Assembly (NCBI GenBank): GCA_015680685.1
Contig: MNCI01009117.1
Coordinates: 1 to 64,000, forward strand
Direction: 5' to 3'
DNA from: Gnetum montanum
Taxonomy: Eukaryota > Streptophyta > Gnetopsida > Gnetales > Gnetaceae
Length of the DNA: 64,000 nt
The first letter of the stretch is position 1, and every line of letters begins with the position of its first letter. Shown here piece after piece: positions 11,520 to 22,989 of this stretch. The translations under genes were made by a program, and so were the position numbers. Under the pieces are notes generated by a model that worked only from the letters and a program-made list of their open reading frames with translations, searched no databases and was not told the DNA's origin.

Positions 11520-12810
11520 TTTTGGGCTCTTGTGACTCAACAACAAATTTTTCTAAGTGTCAAAACTTGGACAAAATTTTTTCTAAGTCTAATGCTACAT
11601 TGTGTAGCATAGATAGTGTGGCACCCTGGAAGTCCTAACGTATGCAAAAAAATTTCTAAGTTTGCCTACTACACTCCCCAGCACAATCAGCATAGCACCC
11701 ATTCTCAAGGCCAGTTTGCACAAATCTTAAGCCGAAAGTAGCCAAAAGGGCACTAAGGTGGACTTAATAGTTTTGAAAATTTTCTATATTTTGGGCTATA
11801 AAGCTTTCTACACTCTCCAACTTGCCTAGCTTGACACATGTCCTAGTTGCCATTCCACCCAGGTGCTAAGCTAGGAGTTGTCAAAGATGCTCAGGATGGA
11901 CAAAATAGTTTGGCAGATTTTCTATCTTTCGGGCTTGTTATGATCTAATACACTGTGTAGCATAGTAGAGCATAGCACAAGTTTTGGGACTCAAATTTCC
12001 TAAGTGTTGGACCAGACATGAAAGGTGTGTTTGGAAACTTTTTGATTTCTAAGGCTACTTGACCTACTTCATCCTCGGAGTGTGACCAATGTCCCATGAA
12101 AAAACATTGCAACTTTTGTCAAACTTCATCCAAAATTGGTGCTACACTTTGCTATGTTGCATAGAGTATATAGTGTAGTAGAGGTTATAGAATCAAAAAT
12201 TTTCTATGTACAAAATGAGGAGGTATCAAGCCATCCTTACATGAAAGATGAACTTTCTGGTTGCTGGAGTTGCCTATCTTCCCACATCGCAGAGTGGCAT
12301 TCTCAGTTTTGACAAGATTCATTGGAAAATAGGTGTTATGCCCTGCTATGCTAAGTAGCATAGATAGTGTAGTAGGCTAAAACAACAAAATTTTTCTAAG
12401 TGTTCATGCTACGCTTCATCACACTAGGCAACATAGACAGTGTAACACTTGGAGAATGCCTCCAAAAGGTCCTAGAACTTAACATCGACCTTCATTTCAG
12501 CTCTGGTATCTCTTAGGTGGCCAAGATTAGTAGTTTTCTTTGTTTTTGCAATCCTTGTTGATCCCCAAAATTGTCCCTATGCTTGAACCTACTCAGAAGA
12601 GGAGGGAATATGTATTCCTAGAGCGTAGGCTCCATGTTACATGTGTTTTGGACATTGTTGTATGTACATGGTAGTTCTTCAGATTTTGGAACATGCGATT
12701 TGGGAAATATGGTCATAGTTTGGTAAATTTCCAGTCCTTGTCCCTGTCTTGTAGAGCGTAGCACCATTGAGCTTAATACTTTGAGCATAGCATGTCAGCG
12801 TGACACATTC
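11520..12810. repeat. Array of GTAGCATAGATAGTG palindromic modules
   Basis: Variants of 'TGCTA(C/T)...GTAGCATAGATAGTGTAG' occur near 11595, 11945, 12145, 12340 and 12410, often next to 'AAATTTTTCTAAGTG'. Several spacings are about 200 bp. Similar CATAATGTAGCATAATAGG modules fill the U3 of copy 2's LTR (41470-42240), so this may be a related LTR U3. Confidence 0.45.
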
Positions 12811-13804
12811 ACATTCATGCTAGGTGGGATCCAGGACACGTGACATCTAATCCACATCTCTCCTCAACCCTAGCTCTATTAATATCCTAGTAATTGGCTC
12901 TCTAATGTTTGGACATTTTTCAATTGGCTTTGACAAAAGATTGGCAAACAGAAGGTTGATGGGTGGCAAATCTCAGCATTAGGAGCATTCCTAGTATCTA
13001 CCTCACTCCCACACTTGAGCATGACACTTGCACCCCACACTCGCACAATGTAGCAACTGTCAGTCTAGCAAGCTACATCTTCTCTACATTTTTTAGCATC
13101 ACATTTGCAGCGTCCCAGGGACTATGACCATATTGCCTCACTACCCTGCCATGCCTGCCTAACACTACATACCAATAGTACACATCATTTAATCAAAAGT
13201 CATCCTCCCCTAATCTTGGGGTGGTTCTTTTTCTCACCTAAACTCATTCCATTTTTCCTATAGCATATATTTCAAATTGTTAGTGTATTCATTTATTTCT
13301 ATTTTTAATATGCATTAAGAAACTCACATCGATGCACTCTCGTTGTTATACATGTTACGCCTTTTGCTTCTTTCGGCTCCCATGTGTGATGCTCTAAAAA
13401 CACCATTCGCAAACAGTTATTAGACATCATGTAAGTCCCTATTTGATCAACTAGACCATTTAGGGTATCTTGTTTCCATTTTCTCTAGCACGGCCCTCCC
13501 ATGGGCTCATGGTTAGGCTATATGTCTAACGACCTCTCGGTGTTCTAGCCATTGATGTTTTCAGATGCTATAGTTGGCACATTGGCTCCATTTCACATGC
13601 CACCATACTCTCTCTTGCACTATGTTCTATTACCTTGGGTGCCAAATGCAAGGTTGTGCTGCTTCATGCTTGGCAAGACCCATGTGCTTGATCCATTCTT
13701 CATTTTTATTTTCTCCCTTGGTGGCTCATGTGTGTGGATGGTGAACTACCCTATACGTTACATGCATGGCAGTGCCAAATCATTGTTGGTTGGGCTACGA
13801 CAAG
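12811..13804. other. Unassigned segment with retained CpG
   Basis: No protein domain was recognised. An open frame at 13552-13845 has no familiar motif. CpG is more frequent here than in the rest of copy 1, which suggests a younger origin than its surroundings. Confidence 0.3.
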
Positions 13805-14100
13805 CCAACGTTGCCCTATATAATATTTATATATTTTATATATAATATAAAATATTATATTTTTATAATGTTTATATATACTATAAAAATCTATAATATA
13901 ATATAAACTATAATGCTTATATAATTTATGTAAATGTATATATAATAATATATCATATTAATTAAAATAAACTAATAAACTAATAATAAAATAATACTCA
14001 CCACTAAACTAAAATACAATAAATATTAATTTAACATTAATTAAGAATATAAAATTAATTAAAATACATGCCTTTGATACAAATACTTATTAAAAAATGA
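13805..14100. repeat. AT-only tract (TATATAATAT-rich)
   Basis: Almost pure A/T with alternating TA and TATAATAT runs at 13820-13930. It is a low-complexity tract able to form cruciforms. Confidence 0.7.
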
Positions 14101-15199
14101 ACCAAATTTTGGTGGTTTAACATAGCTCCCGACTAGCCTTTGGCCAGTGCATAGCCATAAAGGTGAAAATAAAATAATAAACAAAAAAAAATTAATAGAT
14201 GGATAAAATTATACTATTATTATTCCAAGATATATATATTTTTAGGCTTAAAACATTAAAAACATGTAGACATTTAATAAGAAAAAGATCAAGAATAAAA
14301 AAACACTTGTCCATTGACTAAATGTTTATTTACTTAATTAGTTACTATGTATATATGTGTATTCCTCTTTTGATGATAAATTCTCATTCTTGGATATGAG
14401 TCCACATATAACTTAGTTAGGAAGGCTCTACCTAGGATTTCTTGGGCTTAACGTCACCTCACAAGGTCTACTTCATTAGGTGTAAGAATGTCTTATAACC
14501 TCAAGGTTTAAACCTCTTCTATGATTTAAGGTTTTGAGATGCATTACTTACTTCTAACTCATTCCCTAACTTGATCTTGGCTTAGCTTCCAAGTTGTTTA
14601 TACCCTACTATCCTATCCTTTATTAATTGGTTATCCCCTCCTCCTAATTAAGCTAAGGTATGAAACATACCTAGGTTAATTAGCAAAGATAAATTATTAA
14701 AAAGAAATATGGTCAAAGGATATACCAATAGTAAGAATTTCCCTAGGCTTTAGATATCCAAATGACTAAGAGGGAACCAAAGGCAATGGATAAACAAATG
14801 TTAGTATCCGTCATTGGTCACCATAGTAGGGATCTCAACCATTACCACTTATGGAAGGCATGATGGGAAACACAAAAAAACTCATGCATAAAAGCACCAC
14901 TAGTCAAAAGAGATGACCATGAAAAAGAAAAATGGAATGATAACTCAATAAAAATGAAAAATAAGAATATCAAAAGTTAAAAATAAGATAAAAATAAGAG
15001 TAAAAGGAAAACAATAATCTAAGAAGTACAAAGAAACAAAAGCAAAGTAACTAAATAATGGAGTAAGAGGAATGATTAGAAATGATGATGTCCATTAAAA
15101 TACTAACTATGGAGGAGTCACTCCATCACTACAAGTGTTATACCCTAGTTCTAAGGTAGTGGCATTATTATTTGATTGGTAATCGTTGACCCTTAAACA

Positions 15200-15520
15200 C
15201 TCTACAATCACTATTACTTGTGAAGCACCTACTTGGACTATGATAGATAAGACTAACATCCTTCTTGGCATTGATCTTGGGGATGTTGACTAGGTCAATA
15301 GGATAGAGGGTTAGATCCTCCATCATTTTGAGGAAGGCCTTCCACATCTACCCCCAAAATTTATGGACCTATAATCCCCACAATTTAGATGTATTTTATG
15401 CTTTAGTTTTTGTCTTAAGTTATGGTTTTGGCTATTAATCACTAACTACCTATTTGTTGTTGTATTTCAAGCATTAGAAGACATTGGCGGTCCCATCGGT
15501 GAAGGTGGAGATGATCCATA
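15200..15520 (+). pseudogene. Possible final exon(s) of the antisense gene, copy 1
   Basis: After a TTGTATTTCAAG acceptor-like site ending at 15471, the frame reads EDIGGPIGEGGDDP and then stops. This resembles the start of copy 2's last exon (EDECNGDDGPRGEG). Upstream, 'HHFEEGLPHLPP' at about 15320 may match copy 2's SKFTEDEIMQHLWVGL. The match is short and the exon structure is uncertain. Confidence 0.35.
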
Positions 15521-15879
15521 ACTTCCTCCTCCATATGCCCCTTAGCATCCTTCATCTGCTCATTTTTAGCTTGTTAGCTATACTACTTTTATTTTCATGT
15601 TGACAACTAATGTTATCCAAGACTATGTTATAGATGGTTATTATTATTTTTTCTTTGAAATTTTTGCCACACAGTGTGACCATGGCTATGTGTGTTATGG
15701 ACACTTTAAATTTAAATTTAAAATTTTGGTTTCATTTTTGGCTATATATATTATTCTACTAAATGTTGTAAATGGCTATAAATGTTGTGACTGGCTATGT
15801 TATCATTTTTAGCTATAAAGTTAAAGGGCTAATCGATGGAATACTAGGCTAAACAAAAAAATCATAAAAGAGATGTTTG

Positions 15880-16190
15880 CTAGTTTAGACCATGTTAGGC
15901 ACAAGTTGTATTGTTTTACTAGTTTAAGGCTATGTCAAGCCATGTTGCATTGCCTTTGCTAGCTTAAGGCCATGATGGGCCATGTTGCTAGTTTAAAGTC
16001 TTGGTAGACTATGATACCAATTTAAAGTCTTAGCAGATGGTAAATTTGCTAATTTAAGGCCATAGTGGGCCTTGATAATAGTTTAAGGCAATAGTAGGCC
16101 ATGTTGTATTATTTTTCCAATTTAAGACCATGGCCAACAATGTTGCATTGTGGTTCCTTTGGCTAGTTTAAGGCCATGGAAGGTCATGTT
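15880..16190. repeat. 26-bp tandem array (CTAGTTTAAGGCCATnnnGGGCCATG), copy 1
   Basis: Nine consecutive degenerate units were counted, each with CTAGTTTAAGGCC followed by a GGCC-type inverted partner and ATG. The pair GGCC...GGGCC makes each unit a small hairpin. It stands in the same place as the 35960-36600 array of copy 2, between the antisense gene and the protease. Confidence 0.8.
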
Positions 16191-16679
16191 GAAAAAGAAG
16201 CTTATATATTTTTCTTTTGAATTTTGTTTTTAAAATTTTTAAGGCTTTTATATGTTTATAACATGAGTAAAAGTAAAGAATAAATTAAGGCTATAATAAA
16301 TAAGGAAAAATGAAAATGAAAGTAGAAACTTAGGCTACATGCATAAAGCGTAAAACTATGCACATAAAAAGGTATAAAAAATTAGGCTACATGGGTATCG
16401 ATGCATTTGGTTATAAGGGCAAGAAATGGGAAAGTCAAGGTGTACTTATGCATATTCTTCCTAATCTTTGAAAGATTAAGGAATGAGTAAGGTCTACTCT
16501 ACACAAGCATATATTCACCACCACCTTCACTGATGATGTTAAAAGGAAGTTCATCCCATAATGCATCCCGTTGCTTATTGTTGTCATCCTTGGGTTGTTG
16601 CTCTCTTTTTGGTTGATGGACTTCATGACCAGGAGCTTCTTCTTAAAGCTCCACCTTAGACACCTACTCTATGTTTACA

Positions 16680-17300
16680 TTATTGATAGCTATGGGAACC
16701 ATGCTATCACCATGAATGATGATTTCACTTCCTCATAAGGAAGGTAGATTTCATGATTGATGGGAAAGAACATAGCTCATAATTGAAACAACCACTATCT
16801 TCCTGGATAAGGTTGAACCCTACTATCTCCTCCACCACAAATAAGTTAGCAGTTATGCAGAATTGTTTCACTTCCACCAAAGCTAAAGAGATAGACCCCT
16901 TTATAGCAACACTTGATCCATTGAAGGATTTGAGAGCTATGGTTGACGTAGACTATGTTTGTTTAGTTAGGCCCAAACATTTAACAATGGTGCATGGGAT
17001 GACATTAGTTGTGGCTCCATCATCAACATGAATCCGATGTACTTTAAACTACCCTACACATAGGGTTATGAATAGAAGAGACTTAGTTACTTCACCATTT
17101 TGTGGATTAACCTTGATTTTGCTATTACAAAAAATTAGGGATGTCAACTTATCCTCCCTTGGTGAGGAAGAAACCATCATTACATTAATGGATTTCTCAT
17201 CAATAGGGATGTCATCACTACCTAGGATGAAAGTCAACATTTTGACTAGCACCTCATGATGTATGGTGGAAGTCATGATTAGGTCATATAAGCTTAGAGT
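16680..17300 (-). pseudogene. Retrotransposon aspartic protease remnant, family A copy 1
   Basis: This would cleave the Gag-Pol polyprotein. The block 17276-17049 (HHEVLVKMLTF...INVMM...GEVTKSLLFITL) aligns with copy 2's pre-protease linker. Below it the frame reads HVDDGATTNVIPCTIVKCLG, the active-site region. Both copies have VDDG where D-S/T-G is usual. Several stops interrupt it, and the C-terminal ILGR motif is unrecognisable here. Confidence 0.7.
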
Positions 17301-19990
17301 TATGTTCTTCTACTTGAGGGATTATCTGACTTGATCTATTGCATTGAGGAATTTGTTATTGTTTGTCATGGGTTTGTCACCCTGGTTGTACTTCACTTCC
17401 TTCATGCACCCCAGCATGTGAACTTCAGCTTTAGGTTATGATTGTTGAGGCTTTTTCTCCTTCTTTCGGTTATGGATTTTGGTGTCTTCCTCTAGCTTGT
17501 TGGTTAGAGTGGGTTAGGCAAAGAAGGTCATCGGAATAGTTGAAAGGGGATTAGACTTCTGTGGGTCCACTTTCTTTCATGCCTTTGTCTACTTATCACT
17601 GTTCTTATTTAGCTTTTTCTTATGCTTCTTCCTTTACTTAGTTGAGGTTTTCTAGTTTTTAGTCATTGGTTATGACAAAGAGGAAGTATCATTAACCACC
17701 ATAGAAGGTCATTGTGTATTTGGTTCGGCTATGTTAGGCTAGGGCACCCTAATAACAAAAGGTTTTCTCAAAGGTATTCATGATGTTACTCTTATGATGA
17801 AGGGGAAGCTTGAGTTGATGGAAGTTGAAGAAGCTATTTTATCATAAGGGGGTACTCCAATCACAAATGGTTATCTTGGAAACTTTTGATCATCATTAAT
17901 GTTGAATGTTGAAATAACATAAGGGCTATCGTTAGCATTCAACAAGTCCTTGTAGACCTACATTGACTAATTTTGTGGCCATACAAGGTTGGAAACATCT
18001 AAGACTAGCTTTCTCCTATCTATCATCCTCTACAGGTCATCCTTTATAATGAGATAGAAGTTTGGGTCACGATCAGGTAGTTGATGATAGTGGTAAAAGA
18101 AATCTAGCTTAAATTACCTAGGAAATTGTGGGTTATCTTTCATTTCTCTAGTGGGATCATTGGATATTTTACAAACCCTACCATGCTTCTTTTAGAAAGC
18201 TTTTGACATCTATTTGTATTAAATATAGGCACTTTTCAAAAGTTTGTCTGAAAGGTCTGATGATTTTAATGGTAGCATAGTGTAATTGAACCTATCCTTT
18301 CTTTTGAAATTGGATCTAGTTATTGTTGATGTAATGGACCCAAAGGTTGATGGTTTGTTATTATGGTAATTAGTGGGAGCCTTGGGTGGGTTGGACCATG
18401 GTCCCTAGTTTGTGATATTTGCCTTTTTTTTCATAATTTCTACAATTGTATTACCTTGTTTGTTCTTCTCTTTGTCTCTCTATGTATGCTAATTTTTATA
18501 TGCTATGTAGGCTAGATCATGACTATCCTCTATAACATCTTCTATATTCTTGATTTAGGAAAATGCTTGGCTAAGAGACTGAGGGTCAAGGTAATAGAGT
18601 TTGGACTTGATAAATTCATTAACTGATTTCTTGAATATGGCTAATAGGTGGGCCTCAGGATGGATTCTAGTATTTCAATCAGTACTTCATTCCACCATTG
18701 GATGAACTTCTATAGGGGTTTAAGGGATCTCTTATTAACCTTCATGAGTTGGTTAAAAGTGGTGTTAGGTTTCAAGTTATACTTAAAATGGTTGAAAAAC
18801 TAGGTTATCAAGTTTTCCAAAAATAATATGGATCCTTAGGTTAAGGTGCAGTACCAATCAATTGCTTTGCCAGTCAAGAACATGGAGAAAATCCTTATGA
18901 TGGCATGAGGCTATGGCTATAAGAGTAAGCATTTGGACTTGAAGGTTATAAGGTAAGTATTAGAGTCACCTTCTCCATTATACTTGCTAAACTAGGGAAT
19001 AGGAACACCAAGATGAAGTGTCAAGGATGGAAAATTAGGACTAATGAGATCATCATGGTAGAAGTCCATAATCTTGACACTTTGAAAAGTAGAGGCTTTG
19101 AGCCTATCTAACCCCTCTGTTAGGTCCTAGATCATTTGGAAGGCTTGATCCAAGCCCTTTGGTGGCCTTTTTTGGATATGGGATTTATACATATGGCTTT
19201 GGAATTTTCTATGAGGCTTGTGGCCTCGCTATGGATTGTAGCATGGAAGAAAGAGGTTGTGTCATTGTCATAGCTTCTGGGCCAAATAAGGAAAAGGAAG
19301 TTTCTACTGGAACCTAAGGTATAAATAGGATAAAGGGGGTATGTGACCCTTGACTTACTTGGGGACTTATGGTGGATTCCATATGAGTAGTTAATGGATT
19401 TGTGGTGGAGAAAACCACCATTGATGATCATACAGATCGAGGTTGTGTGGCAAAAAACATTGATGGGTTACAGGTCATAAGCTATGACATCATTTGAGTT
19501 TGATGCATGGCTATCACCAGTGTGGGATCAGTCATGGTAGGATAGGAGAGAGTGGAAGGTGGAAACACCATGCCGATAGAGAAAAGAAAGAAATGAGAGG
19601 AAGGCTTAGTGGCCTTGGGGGTTGCTTATTGAAACAATCCATCCAAGATGTTTTGAGGTTTAGATTCTAGCCTAAATTCATCTTCCTCTTCCTTTTGTTC
19701 CTCTAAGCTATGTTTATCATCTTCTTCCTTCATCTTAATTAATTAGGCTAGATACGTACATAGATATTGGCTAGAGGTACTTGGTCATAAGCGAAAGGGT
19801 TGTACTATTTGCCATTATGGTGGATTAGTTTGAACTTCCTTTTGGCTTCTGCTTCCAAACATGGAACTAGCATGCCTACCTACATTTTGACACAAATGTA
19901 GTTATATCGATCTTCATTCATGGCTGCAAAATCAAAACTTTTCCCCCTGAGTCTAAGAGATTTCATGCATTCCATTACTACAAGGTCTTT
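17301..19990 (-). pseudogene. Gag polyprotein remnant, family A copy 1
   Basis: This would be the capsid/nucleocapsid precursor. From about 19990 the N-terminal region reads YNYICVKM and RKFKLIHHNGK, matching copy 2's CNFLYAKL and REYEFICCNGKEF. The Gag core reads LDQAF, IMDFYHDDLISP, YLITFKSKCLLL, IIRIFSMFLTGKAIDWY and FFNHFKYNLKP at about 19140-18700. Near 18110 the zinc-finger segment reads LDFFYHYHQLPDRDPNFY, where copy 2 has CX2HX4HX4C. The cysteines are now Tyr and a His is Arg, so nucleocapsid zinc binding is lost. Stops are numerous and mostly TAG. Start and end are approximate. Confidence 0.75.
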
Positions 19991-20936
19991 GAGGTCATAA
20001 ACCCTCATGTGTTGTTGATCTTACCACTATCAATGTAGTTATAACATAACTTGGTTGATTATAGTAAAGACATGGCTTTTTCATTAAAATGGCTTGAAAT
20101 AGGCTATAAAAGGAAAAAATAGAAGTAAATCCCAATAATTGGAATTTAAAAATGATCAAAGAAAACAAAAATAGCTTAAAATGAAGCACTTTCTATAATT
20201 AGTAAGTTGGGGGTAATGGGGGTTTATCCCTTTACCAAAGATAGAAAGCTAAAAATGTTGGTGTTAAGCCTCACCCACACCCACACTAGCCTTCAAACTA
20301 CCTCTACACTAGGTATGGCAAGGGGGAAAGAAGGTGGGGTGAGATAATGGGAATCGCATAACTTTTAATCAATGTTGATAAGGGGAAAGGCTGAAAATCA
20401 AAGTGGAAATTTGATGTTTTTTCACTAAGACTAGTTTTGGCAGGCTGCCAATTTTCTCAACTTGGAAAGATAAGATAAAAATCAACTTCCAAAAGCTTGA
20501 TGATTTCTGGAATGGTTACACCACCCACTTTGGGAATTGGAAAAATTGGTAGAAAAAAAGGAAAAAGGAGGGAAAGGTATAAATGTTGTCTTTGGAAAGG
20601 AAAACTCATAGTAGTTACTTTGAAAATCCAACATCCAAACCATGTGCAACTTTCATGATACAGTTTTGGTTATGAGGGTGAAGTGGTAGCATTGATTCTT
20701 TGAAGGTTTTAGTGGGATGCCAATGTTGATCTTAAAATTCATAGCAAGTGCCATGAAAATCTTGAAAACCCAAACACCTACAAATTTCAAGATGGGCTTT
20801 GATTGCAGGGGGGGATGGATTGAAATGTTGGGTTTTGAAGGTTTTAAAAGTTTTAATGTTAAAATTAAAAATTTTTGCAATGAAAGGAAATGTTGGCAAT
20901 AGGGAAAACTAATTTAGACATAGAAATTAAATGGAG
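19991..20936 (-). other. 5' leader, family A copy 1
   Basis: This lies between the primer site and gag. It is about 950 bp here and about 230 bp in copy 2. It is AT- and A-rich with no recognised domain. Open frames at 19995-20189 and 20653-20880 show no family motif. Confidence 0.4.
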
Positions 20937-20954
20937 ATCCTGCTTCTAGTGCCA
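20937..20954 (-). promoter_or_regulatory. Primer binding site (tRNA-Asn type), decayed
   Basis: The plus strand reads CCTGCTTCTAGTGCCA, the same as copy 2's CCTCCTTCTAGCGCCA except for one C/G and one C-to-T change. It ends in CCA seven bases inside the LTR edge. See the copy 2 site (40661-40680) for the tRNA assignment. Confidence 0.75.
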
Positions 20955-20961
20955 ACAAAAT

Positions 20962-22317
20962 TGTTGCAACTAGAAAATTCGATCATTGGAAAATCAAAAG
21001 ACCTAATGTAGTAGCCTCAACCTCAAATCCCTTGGGCATCCAAAAAAATGGGATTTAGAGTGCCCTGGAGGGTTCAGTAAATCATTCAAGGATTGATGAA
21101 ATGTAAAATGAAATAAATGATGTGATTGTAGATCGAAGTAATATAAATGCACTAAAATAAATGAAAAATTAAGTTTGAACACAAACCAAAACTGTAAACT
21201 TTATTTTATAAAGAATAAAATAAAGGAGAGTTAAGAGATTGTGTACAAAGTATGGCTAAGAGGGTAACAAGGGAGTTCACTTAAACAGGGATTTAGGAAC
21301 CATTGAAGTTGATGTGTTCAACTCCATGATCTAGTTGTCCTAACACTTCCAAGGCTATTGAACCTCCTTTGCTATAACCTTTAATCTAAAACTCAATCAT
21401 TGTTGCAGGGTGAGAAAAGTGAGAAATTTGGCTACTAGATTACTCAACGCTAGGGATTGGAAGCCCTAGATATGCAACATGATCCCAAAAATTCATAAGT
21501 CTCAAGGCTATAATGCTTCCACACTAGGTTTTAAGAGGATGCAAACATGGGAGATTGAAAGAGCTCTTGAGTGCTTGAAAATGCCCAAGTGTGGAACTAC
21601 CAAAAGTATGGAATTGTCAAAGGCTTCAACCATGAGAAAAATTGCTAAACCTATAAATGGTGTTTGAGGTTGGTTTTTATAGGTCTTAGTCCATGAATGG
21701 TGCTGCAAAATGGCTATAATTTGGCTGCATAATAGCTAAAAATTGACTGTAATTTTGCTACAAAGTTTTTCCTCCAAGGGTTACTATATATGGTAACTAC
21801 CTCCCCAACCCCCCCATGGCCATTCCATTTACTATCAATAGTAATAGGGGTGTACCTTCTATGTTGAAGATAGATGTTCCATGTTAAGCCTTCTACCATC
21901 CTTACTCAAGTGATTATTCAACGTTAGAGTGCATGGAGTGAGGAAATTTGGCTCTTGTGGTCTCCACACTAGGGGCATGCAATTTCCATGCACTCCTCCA
22001 TGCTAGGGGGTATGTAAGATTTACCTCCCTACAAGTGTCTCTAGCGTAGAAAAATGTATACCACCATAAAACCCATCCAATTGCCATTTTTGGCATTCCA
22101 AAAGGCATTTTTGGCCTCCCCAAGCCCAAATATAGACACTAGGTGACATTTTTTCACTTGGGAAATGAGACTTTGACTACTTATGAGGCATTTTTCAGCC
22201 CCAAAAGTATGGAATATTTGAGATTTCCCTTCATGTATTGTAATCTTCATATTTACAATGAAGTTTTACCTCAGGTTTCATGAGATCAAAGATACATGAT
22301 GGAAATTGGCTGCAACA
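20962..22317 (-). repeat. 5' LTR of family A copy 1
   Basis: The boundaries are TGTTGCAAC at 20962 and GGCTGCAACA ending at 22317, giving a 7-bp terminal inverted repeat (TGTTGCA/TGCAACA) and 1356 bp. The inner edge follows the primer site by seven bases. It aligns with copy 2's LTR start (TCATTGGAA versus TCACTGGAA). The minus-strand TATA at 21681-21674 lies 712 bp from the inner edge; copy 2 has 702 bp. The U3 holds palindromes such as CATGCAATTTCCATGCA near 21975. Confidence 0.8.
21674..21681 (-). promoter_or_regulatory. TATA box of family A LTR, copy 1
   Basis: The minus strand reads CCTATAAAAACC. Its distance to the inner LTR edge matches copy 2 within 10 bp, which supports it over other AT-rich sites. 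Confidence 0.6.
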
Positions 22318-22799
22318 TACGAAATTTTGTGGCGTTTCACTATCCTTGATGCACAAATTGCCTTACTATAATTTTAAGATTTCTTTAGACTCATCCAAAC
22401 TAACCTAGAAGGTTCCTAAACCTTCTTAACTTAGATTTAACACTAAAAATAATATTTAAAAAATCAATAATTTATCTTCATCTCCGTTACTCAATTTATA
22501 CTCAAGCTATAAAATTTTTCTAGCTCTAAGACTTTGAATTTTTTCCCATGTAACTATCTCATGCTTTGCAAGTCATGAACCATCCTTCATTGATTTCATG
22601 AACTACTAATATTGGATGGGCTTCATGGCCAATTCACTAAGCCTCAATAAGAACATAATTAATTTATCCTTCGTAGACCCCCATGGAATCAATAATATTA
22701 ACCTTAGACATCACTAAAAAAGACATTATACTATAGCTAATCTTACCTTCCTAAATAATGAACTAGTCCTTAACAATGATCTTCTTGAAGAACCTATTA
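22318..22799. other. Unassigned AT-rich sequence, possibly pol
   Basis: This lies between the copy 1 LTR and the plus-strand pol scrap. It probably belongs to the same older plus-strand element, but no motif before 22800 is convincing. Confidence 0.3.
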
Positions 22800-22989
22800 T
22801 TACTAATCATTGAATCAAGGAAAAGAGCCTATAATTAGGGGAAAACTTGCCCAAGAATCTTAAGGATTCAATACTAGAAATGCTGCAAAAATATTCTATC
22901 ATTGTTTCTTAGGGCTATGATGACTTGCCATGCTTGAATCCATCTTTGGTTTAATCCAACATCATTCTTGAGGATAGTTCCAAGCCTAT
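22800..22989 (+). pseudogene. Plus-strand Ty3 pol scrap: linker before RT
   Basis: The frame reads NLPKNLKDSILEMLQKYS, then GYDDLPCLNPSLV, then NIILEDSSKPI. This matches the pre-RT linker of copy 2 (SYEDMSGLDPSLIQHSIIL) but lies on the opposite strand to its neighbours. It is cut at KPI by the LTR starting at 22990. On the far side (23811) the frame is not clearly RT; RKLFLELK may be the continuation. Confidence 0.6.

Larger units (their letters stand above)
9530..15200. mobile_element. Unclassified inserted DNA splitting the antisense gene of copy 1
   Basis: Copy 2 has only about 1.2 kb between the end of exon 4 and the final exon, whereas copy 1 has about 6 kb, so some 5-6 kb is extra here. 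About 9590-10250 looks LTR-like: it has palindromic TGCACAATGCATGCAC-type sequence and a minus-strand TATAAATACTC near 10130. About 10250-11350 has no recognised domain. A palindrome array (11520-12810), an AT tract (13805-14100) and AT-rich sequence follow. I could not find a matching LTR pair, target duplication, RT or transposase, and the edges are approximate. Part of it could be lost antisense-gene exons. Confidence 0.4.
1..22317 (-). mobile_element. Family A copy 1: Tat/Ogre-like Ty3/gypsy element, 5' portion
   Basis: This is a degenerate LTR retrotransposon read from high to low coordinates: 5' LTR (20962-22317), primer site, gag (about 19990-17700), protease (about 17300-16680), a tandem array, an antisense multi-exon gene on the plus strand, satellite-like arrays, and RT running off the left edge. 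RNase H, integrase and the 3' LTR would lie outside the window. Gag and RT resemble the Tat lineage, and the same order recurs in copy 2 (29878-42240). Stops mostly replace glutamine codons and CpG is scarce, so this is the older copy. Roughly 5-6 kb of foreign sequence interrupts the antisense gene. Lineage assignment comes from remembered motifs, not a tree. Confidence 0.8.

Noticed and set aside
22960-22989. Primer site for the LTR at 22990
   Set aside because: A weak resemblance to the tRNA-Asp site was seen on the minus strand, but the sequence reads as a pol linker on the plus strand, so a solo insertion is more likely.
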